Assembly (NCBI GenBank): GCA_003952965.2
Contig: RXIC02000051.1
Location: 62,001-126,000, forward strand
Direction of reading: 5' to 3'
DNA: 64,000 nt
Source: Morella rubra
Taxonomy: Eukaryota > Streptophyta > Magnoliopsida > Fagales > Myricaceae
The stretch's first letter is position 1; every line of letters begins with the position of its first letter. Both the position numbers and the translations under genes were made by a program. The notes under the pieces are model-generated. The model did no database searches and was not told the origin of the DNA. It saw only the letters and a list, made by a program, of their open reading frames with translations. Shown in pieces: positions 57,081-64,000 of this stretch.

Positions 57081-57118
57081 TGCACTTTGTGCAATTGTGC
57101 AATTGCTGATGTTTAATC

Positions 57119-57412
57119 TTGGGTATTACGGACCCTTCCATTGTGATCTCGGACTCTCTGGGTGCTACCATTATAGTTATTTGTGAAATGATGTCTCTCA
57201 ATCCTGGAGCTTTTTTAAAGTTTCACGCCAAGCAAATTAAGTTACGGATAGCTTGGTTAAGTGGTAGGTTTCTAGGGCCTTTTTTTTGGGGATATTCCTC
57301 CTAGTTTACCGGTCTTCTTAATTAAGACTCAGTGACTTTTTTAAACCTCCTTGAGGGGTGGCCCTTTTGTTTTCTCATTTGAATGAATTTCGTTGTTTAG
57401 AAAAAAAAAAAA
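57119..57412 (+). mobile_element. LINE 3' tail with poly-A
   Basis: The end block aaacctccttgaggggtgg...gaatttcgttgtttag precedes a run of 13 A and a CA microsatellite (57413-57434). This resembles plant LINE 3' ends and, in part, the antisense retroposon at 27456. Coding is not recognisable. The 5' border is uncertain. Confidence 0.4.
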
Positions 57413-57434
57413 ACACACACACACACACACACAC

Positions 57435-58185
57435 AACTTTTTTGAAATTTTTTTCACAAATACTTTTGCAGCTCATATATTCTAAAAATACTCACATATT
57501 CGTATTTAACTTATACCTAAGGAGTTTATTTATGGTGGACAAAGATTGAAGTTATCAAATGTGGAGTCAATGGGGGCTTATATTAAAATCTGAAGTTTTA
57601 AATGTATTAAATTATAATTCCTCAATCTCATTGGTTACAGCTGGTGTTCGTGTTTCTTCTTACATTGAGAATTGCTTGCGTAAATACAGAGGACAGTTTC
57701 TGCCATGGCAGGAACTATTACTGCCTTAAAGCCACGTGGCAATTTAGATTGAATTTAACTTTCTTATGATTCAAGAATTTCAAGAGAAATTTTAACTGGT
57801 TTTTTTAAAGTTAAAAAGCATCAGCCGTGGCTAACGCTTTACTTGAACTTGAGTATACAAAAAGAGTTTCGAGAGCAATTTTAACTGGTTTTTTTTGAAG
57901 TTAAAAAGTCGAGACGTGGCTAACGCTTTACTTGAACGTGAGTACACAAGATCTAAAATATTGATCAAAATATGTGCTATAGATGCACCTTTACGCATGT
58001 TATCTGTCTCTGTTTTCTTTTGTTAGATTAAACATCAGCAAAACAGGCAAAAGAATAATGGATCCCCCACCTTTTTTTATTAATGTGGGGAGACCAAGAC
58101 GTTTCAAAGTCGTCCTTACCGATGTGAACAGATCTTGGTCTAATGACTCTAGTCTATCCTCTTGCACGTTTTTACCTAACAGTTT
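57435..58185 (+). other. Leader-upstream DNA of module D
   Basis: 57470-57700 resembles PGG leader-intron DNA (agctcatatattctaaaaat, tcctcaatctcattggtta). 57700-58185 matches 48550-49010 in module C. It contains a local duplication of about 110 bp (ttttaactggtttttttaaa, gtggctaacgctttacttga, twice). No gene is present. Confidence 0.5.
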
Positions 58186-59005
58186 TGTTAGTGCATTTTG
58201 TATTAGCATAATTCTGTATCAAAATATGTCTTAATCGAGTTGTATATTTGTCTCCACATTTGTTCAAGAGTTAAGTCGATGGTAAAGTCTTCATGTTTGA
58301 CCTGCGTTTGAAAGCGCTCCCGAAAAAATGCAGACTTTTGACGAGACAACAATGCGTTTACCGCGTCGACCCATGGCGACTTCAATTTCAAAATTTTTGT
58401 TTCCTTTTGAAATGTTAGGAAACCCTACTAGGTTTCGTAATATTGAGGCCTCCATTGAGCAAACTTGTGCCTCCTCCCTTGAGAGAAAAACTAGAAGATT
58501 TGTGCTTCAACATTGATGAGTTTTTCTCTATTATTTTTCCAAATATCTTGTAACCTTCATTGTGTTGAAGGCGTGCTGAAGAACAAGGTTTGTCGTGAAG
58601 AATCCAAAAGAAGATCCTCAAAGGTCTGAGAATGCCGCACGAAGCGGGTCTAACCAAGGAGGCTTAGATTATTACATCAGGGTTGTCAGAGTCAAGCAAC
58701 TGGGGTTGCCCGTGTCTGAATCACTGTTTGTAAAGTTTTCTTCTTAGTGGATTCTAGGTGGCTGCTAGCCGGAGTGGTTTTTCTTTGAATGGTATTTCAA
58801 AGGTTTTCCACTTCATTATCAAATCCTTGTCTCTTTGTGTGATTAAGTTTGTTTTAATTTTTCGCTGATTTGTTGATGAGTTGATTATTATGCATATCTA
58901 GGCTAAACAATTTTAGAACATGTTTTAAAATTGTTATTGATTTGTTAATTAGAGGGAAAACTATTCACCCCTTCTAATTTATTAGGGTCTAAACCGGATT
59001 TTTCA
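58186..59005 (+). mobile_element. Probable solo LTR in module D (fossil)
   Basis: An 820-bp insertion relative to module C (which is continuous from tgcacgtttttaccca to caaccacctgctctgg). It begins TGTTAG and ends TTTTTCA. Near the end, aactattcaccccttctaat is typical of the 3' end of Copia LTRs. Matching target duplications were not found, so boundaries may be off by a few bases. Confidence 0.45.
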
Positions 59006-59211
59006 ATTCAACCACCTGCTCTGCAAGCGTAAGTTTGCCGAACCTCCCCGAATTCAGAGCATTTGCTGGCCCATCTTTTTTTTTTTTTTTTTTGTAATGT
59101 TCTCATTTTTTTCTTATTTGCGAAACTCTTTAGTCCTCACACTTCAGCGTCTCCGCCTCAATTTTTCTCTATCTTTGTCTGCTTTCCCTTCTTCGTCTAC
59201 CCATTACTGTT

Positions 59212-59333
59212 CACCCTCTTCTCTCCCACAAGCAGATCGATAATCCAGACAATCTAGACATATCAACGTGAAGCACAGCTGACTACAGTCCAGTCGTCAC
59301 TACTCGCTACGCTTTTGACAGGTGATTTTACTG
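59212..59333 (+). other. Non-coding leader exon of PGG gene D
   Basis: It matches the module C leader (ctctcccacaagcagatcga, tagacatatcaacgtgaagc) and ends GGTGATTTTACTG before GTAATCTC. The acceptor tttctttcttctaag lies near 59950. Confidence 0.6.
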
Positions 59334-60015
59334 GTAATCTCACCCAATCAACTCGCTTTCACTACCTTTCCTCAATTTTGTTCTACTTAATATGGTTGAG
59401 CTTTTCCCTGAAGTCTTCCTACTTACTTTTGGCTTTTAGTTGTGGCAAAGGAATTCGTTATGGCTTTCTATTGAAGGTGATAGGATTAAGGTGAGGGGTC
59501 TTGGTCTGGGGCACTTTTACAGGGGATCTGATACCTGATTCGGGGAGGGGAAAGTCCAGCTGCAGCTCATAAATTCCAAAAATACTCACATATTTGTAGT
59601 AAACAAAGAATAAAGTTATCAAATGTCGGGCCAAGATATTAAAATCTGAAGGTTTTAAACGTATGGAATTATAATTCCTCAATCCCATTGGTTATATATC
59701 TGGTGTTCATGTTTCTTCTTGGGAACTGCTTGCATATATATCGAGAACAGAGTTTCTGCCATGGTAGGGACTATTTGCTGCCCCTGAGGCACACAGCAGT
59801 CTATGGTGCTGTCGTAATGCATACTTTGTTCTTCTCTGCTTTTGTTTCTTTTTTCTTTTTGGTTTTCTAAGCAACCATTTTGTTCTCTGCTTGAGTCGAA
59901 GTGTTCTATATCACTGTGTGCTTTTACTATTACTTCTTTCTTTCTTCTAAGCTATATATATTAAAATTTTTTTAAGGCTATATATTGTCGAGAAACTCTG
60001 AACTTGCTGTAAAAA

Positions 60016-60476
60016 ATGAAAGACAAGGTGGACATGGCAAATTCAGACTCGGAGGAGTACCAGAAGCGGTTGGAGAATGCAGCAACTGCTCATTTGGTAG
60101 CAGCTACACTCATTACTACTGTGACCTTTGCAGCAGGCATTACCATGCCTGGGGGTTTCGTAGGTAATGACGGCACACACCCAGGCTCTGCAATATTGAG
60201 GAGTAGCGCTGCTTTCGTGGCATTTGTTATTTTCGATACCACATCCTTGGTATTCTCCAGTTCCGCTGTCTTGATTCACCTACTAGTGCCATTGCTGCCT
60301 AAACCTGAATCGCGTGCCAATTTTTCAATGGTGGCCTGGTTGTTTATTTTGGCGGCGATGGTAACAATGGTGGGGCATTTGTGACAGGTTCGTATGCTGT
60401 GTTAGAGCATTCCGCAGGTCTTGCCATTGCCTCTTGTGTCATTGGATTATCTTTCATTCCATCCTCTTCCTTATAG
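60016..60476 (+). pseudogene. Stand-alone PGG-domain protein, copy D, single frameshift
   Basis: It is open for 122 residues (MKDKVDMANSDSEEYQKRLE to ILAAMVTMVGHL), covering the PGG triplet and the first three membrane segments. One missing T (atggtggggc against atggttgggg in copy C) then ends the frame at 60384. The remaining segment is preserved in the next frame to 60476. The lesion is at a different place from that in copy C, so the two were inactivated independently after duplication, or reflect assembly errors at G runs. Confidence 0.75.
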
Positions 60477-62459
60477 TTGTTAAGTTTTATAGTTATTTTT
60501 AACATGTTTTTTAAAAGACGAGGTTTAAGATTCAATCTTGATAAAAATGTTCCAGAATCATTCAGTTTCAAGTTGAGCAGGATAAATCTCTCTTAACATT
60601 GATTTGGTGTGTTTTTTGCATAGATTTTTGAGTAAGTTCCTCCATTAATGGGGCTGCCACATGGTTATTTATTTAAGGTATAAATGTACTTTGAATTCTC
60701 CAATTATGGGGTTTTTACATTCTGATCTATTATTTGTATTATATTGCCCCACTAACTTGGTTTTGAGATTTTGCATTTCGATTTATTATTTGTATTATAT
60801 TACTCCACTAACTATTACTTTCAGACACTCTGCATCTTCTTTTAAAATTGATGGAATTGATATTTAACTTCAAAAATTATGATTTTATCTCAATAAATAG
60901 TCACAGTCAAAAAAATCATTTTCCATTCAAATTAATGAAAAATCTTAATGGGGTGTATATTGTTTGAAATCAATAATTGGTAGATACAATGTGATAAAAA
61001 TTATATATAGGAGTGTAAAGTATCGAAATCATCTAGTTCAAGGTTGCAAAATATATTTAACCTTTATTTAAAATACACTTAAATCAATTCAGAAAAAGTT
61101 TGTTGGTGATTTGACCTTTTTTTTTTTTTTTCATTCATAAACTCTTCGTCCTAACCGATAACTAAAGTGTAGGAAGATCATGTTTTATTATAATAAAAAT
61201 TATAGTATAAATTAATATAAGGAAGAATACAAAATAACGTTTATGGATAAGAGCTCTAAAATCGAAAGATCAAGACAGCTACCAATTAGTAAAAGGTTGA
61301 TCATTCAAGACATTTAACAAGACTAGAAAAAAGTTGTGATTCGTCTAAATCTGATAACATAGTCGAGAAGCTCATTGATCATTCTAGAGTGGATAAGATG
61401 GCCTTCATAAAACAAAACCTCACCGCTTATGACATAGCTGAAAATAGTGAAAAATTACGAGCAAAAAAGGCAAGCAATAATATTCTCTCTTGCACCCAAA
61501 ACAAAATTGTCTACTTTCCTATATATTCATCTATCTATTATTTATGTCTTGACTCGTGAGACCCTTGTCTAATTTGTGCCTAATTAAAACTGAGCCTTGC
61601 TTATACACAACAGATGAAAGGGTTGATGAACTTATAAGCCTAGTCACGAATTGGGAGCCTTGTCTAATTTGTGCTTGAGTAAACTGGGCCAATATGCGTA
61701 GTCCTACGGATGTGGAAAGTTTTCCAAACCAATGGTTTGGATTTCTCTCTGGGCTGTCTAGGATAAGAGATTAGAATATAAAAAGTCGGATTTTTTTTTT
61801 AACAAAAAAACATAACGCCTTATCTTCAGTGTCTCCCATTTTCCAGACAGCAAAAAAATTAAAGGGGCCATGGAAAAGAACAAGAAAGTATGTTTCTGAA
61901 AACTGATGAGGTACTTTCTTATGTATTAGGATTCCATCCAGGACCAAGTGCAATTATATATTTCTACAAGAGTTTTTTTTTCCTTATATATTAGGATTCC
62001 ATTTTGAACCAAGTGCAACAGTAATCACCTCAAGTGGACGACAGATATGATGAGGTTACTTCCTTTTTTCCTTCTTTTATCCATCCCCCATGGCCCAATT
62101 GTGAACCACGATCGAGTTTTTTCTTTCTTATTCTCATCATGATGACGCATCATTTGACTCGTTAAGCTGCCACTAAAATTAGTTCTGGAAATACTTCGTT
62201 TTACTTGAGCATGTTGTGGAATTACCTTCCCCCACAGGGGCACAGTGGGCAGGAACCCTCTTTTTGTAACCAGCAATTGGTGTGGGCGTTCTTTATTTCA
62301 AGTAATGAAGTTCGTTTTGATATTAAAAAAAAAAAAACAGCGAGAACCACGAGCTTGAAACAATAATTGGTTAGAGTGGAAGCCAGTTATTAAAGTAGTT
62401 CACTTTATTAATCCCACTACTTTTTGTCCGAATCATGCTGAGCTTCTAGTCTCATCCTT
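60477..62459. other. 3' flank of PGG D and intergenic DNA to the DUF247 D leader
   Basis: It is collinear with 50752-52919 in module C apart from a deletion of about 170 bp near 62105. No gene is present. Confidence 0.6.
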
Positions 62460-62520
62460 TAAAATTGCGAGAGCCTTGACCCTACTCTATACCGACACTC
62501 AGTGAGTGATCTCTCAGCCC

Positions 62521-62551
<31 letters not shown>

Positions 62552-62640
62552 CTTGCCTCCCTCCATCCCCAGGCTCCTTTCCACAACTAAGGAAGGCGCT
62601 AGCTTCATTATTGCTACGCTTTTTCACGGTGATTCGACTG
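62460..62640 (+). other. Non-coding leader exon of DUF247 copy D
   Basis: It has the same structure as 52920-53108, with a somewhat shorter CT run (about 62526-62549), then ggctcctttccacaactaag and GGTGATTCGACTG|GTAAGCTACTTG. The acceptor attaagtgcag ends at 63239. Confidence 0.65.
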
Positions 62641-63260
62641 GTAAGCTACTTGTTTTTGATGGTGAACTGTGACTTCCTTAGATATATTATTTTTGTTGGG
62701 TCTTCTTGGTAAGTTTTCTGTGTGAATTGACTTGTGCTAGAGCCAAATGCAGACTTAATTAATTATTTAAAATTGCGAACTTAATTAGTGAATGGGCAAT
62801 AAGATTGTTTTTGTTTTCCTTGTTTTTAAAACAAGGAGATATTTAGCATTAATACCTAATATCTTAAAAGAATATGAGACACTGTCCAGTAGGCACTTGC
62901 CTATTCACACACTGGGATCATCAAAAGTAATCATCAGAGTGCATGATGAGATGGTACTATTAGCTAGGTTCCTTGGAGCTATGTGCAACAACACTAATTT
63001 GGACAAAAAAGAATTTGATCTAAACTAAAAATAATTCAGATCCTAATATTCAACGAAAGGTATCGGTCTATTATGTCCAGAAAAATGGAAATCATGTCCA
63101 ACTTACGCTTTGCATGAGAGGGAATGTAATCGTTTCCATCCGCTTTTTCTTTTTCCAAAGTCTTTAGCCTACTATTTATTTTTATTTTTGTGTTGGACAT
63201 GATCACCTAATGAAGTCATGATTTATGCATTAAGTGCAGAAAACCAAAACAAAGTGCACG

Positions 63261-64000
63261 ATGACTGAGGGCGAAGCAAAGAATGATATTCCAGAGGTTG
63301 AGGCTCCAAAGGTCGAGAAGGATTTCCTGGCTGAGCTGAAAAAAAAGATCTATGACTCACCACAAACAAAGAGCGCCGAAGAAAATACCCAGGAGACGGA
63401 GTCACCAAAAGAACCTGTTGGAGGAACTTGCATCTTCAGGCTCCCCCGCGAGCTCAGCAATAAATTTGACAATAAATACAAGGTGCCCCAGATCGTCTCC
63501 ATCGGACCCTATCACAACAATACAAATGTTCATGAGCTGAAGGTAATGGATGATCGCAAATTGCTGTACGTCCGCTCCTTTCTCAAGAATAATATGTCTA
63601 AAACCTTACGACAAGCCATGGAAAAGGCGTCGTACATCCCATGGTCCATCCGCATCTATCACTACTCCCTCTTTCCACATTAATCACAACGCTTCCAGCG
63701 CAGCTGCTGAAGGTAAGAGCTCAGAATTGGACGTCTACATCAACGACATAAGAACAATTGACAGAGGAGGCCAAAAAATGTTATTCTAAAGAAGTGGGTC
63801 CATCGGCACTGATGAGTTCTCGGAATGATGATTCGTATGGTTTTTTTATACTCGAGTTGTTTCTTAGGTTTAACTCATGGAGACCATTCAAATCAGATGA
63901 CCCTCTCCGCAGGAAGTTGCGGGTATCATCTGCTCTCTATAACGACCTTCTGCTGCTTGAGAATCAGATCCCATTTTTTGTTCTGTTTAAGTTATTTAAC
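63261..64000 (+). pseudogene. DUF247 (UPF0481) family protein, copy D, frameshifted and cut by the window end
   Basis: The first 140 residues are nearly identical to copy C (FLAELKKKIYDSPQTKS, IFRLPRELSNKF, QIVSIGPYHNNTNV). An extra C (ctctttccaca against ctctttcaca in C, near 63673) then leads to a stop at 63683. The rest of the family sequence continues in other frames to the last base. Further one-base differences near 63760, 63798, 63819 and 63835 disturb the frame again. It is most likely a pseudogene. The C-terminal half is outside the window. Confidence 0.8.

Larger units (their letters stand above)
55840..64000 (+). repeat. Module D of the segmental duplication, runs past the window end
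   Basis: It begins with the same text as module C and carries the second near-identical PGG and DUF247 genes. It has been lengthened by insertions absent from C: a foldback MITE (56250-56710), relic leader DNA (56711-57080), a LINE tail (57119-57412) and an LTR-like insertion (58186-59005). Confidence 0.8.

Overview
This is nuclear DNA of a flowering plant, most likely a eudicot and probably a woody rosid. The plant families recognised are ACD6-like ankyrin/PGG membrane proteins and DUF247 (UPF0481) proteins. The transposons are plant types (CACTA, hAT, Mutator-like, LINE, Ty1/copia, Ty3/gypsy), introns are GT-AG, and the intergenic DNA is AT-rich. The species cannot be named from sequence alone.

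The backbone is a tandemly amplified cluster of small host genes. Its basic module is a stand-alone PGG membrane protein followed by a DUF247 gene, each preceded by a non-coding leader exon and one intron. Module A has PGG at 9926-10450 and DUF247 at 15523-17136. A further PGG gene (B) lies at 46822-47322. Module C has PGG at 50289-50751 and DUF247 at 53734-55233. Module D has PGG at 60016-60476 and DUF247 from 63261 past the window end. C and D are near-identical and form a recent direct duplication of about 8 kb or more (C starts near 48404, D near 55840). Between A and B lie two ACD6-like ankyrin genes (21701-22376 and 23983-26716). A relic PGG domain at 2670-2860 is an older decayed module. 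PGG A and B have intact reading frames; every other family member carries at least one lesion or is incomplete. The same leader and intron DNA sits in front of unrelated coding families, DUF247, ankyrin and PGG, and in the ankyrin/DUF247 comparison the homology runs almost to the start codon.

Mobile DNA has expanded the cluster. At the left a hAT (432-1859, imperfect 8-bp target duplication) sits inside the end of a CACTA-like element that finishes at 2083. An array of about 345-bp repeats (3312-7470) holds two solo LTRs of one family, each with a perfect 5-bp target duplication. A 1240-bp element at 8363-9602 has a foldback repeat at each end and a perfect 9-bp target duplication, and it lies in the leader intron of PGG A. 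A broken Ty3/gypsy chromovirus (10835-13244) contains an antisense LINE fragment. The centre is an 11-kb CACTA element (27928 to about 39036) with a decayed TNP2-type transposase, a six-exon Transposase_24-type gene, an unidentified extra ORF and dense CGATCGATCG repeat fields. A Ty1/copia element (40228-46000, broken) interrupts the leader region upstream of PGG B.

Roles of the host genes can only be inferred from their families. ACD6-type PGG/ankyrin proteins act at membranes in defence. DUF247 proteins are plant-specific single-pass membrane proteins, and some of them determine self-incompatibility in grasses. No RNA genes or CRISPR arrays were recognised.
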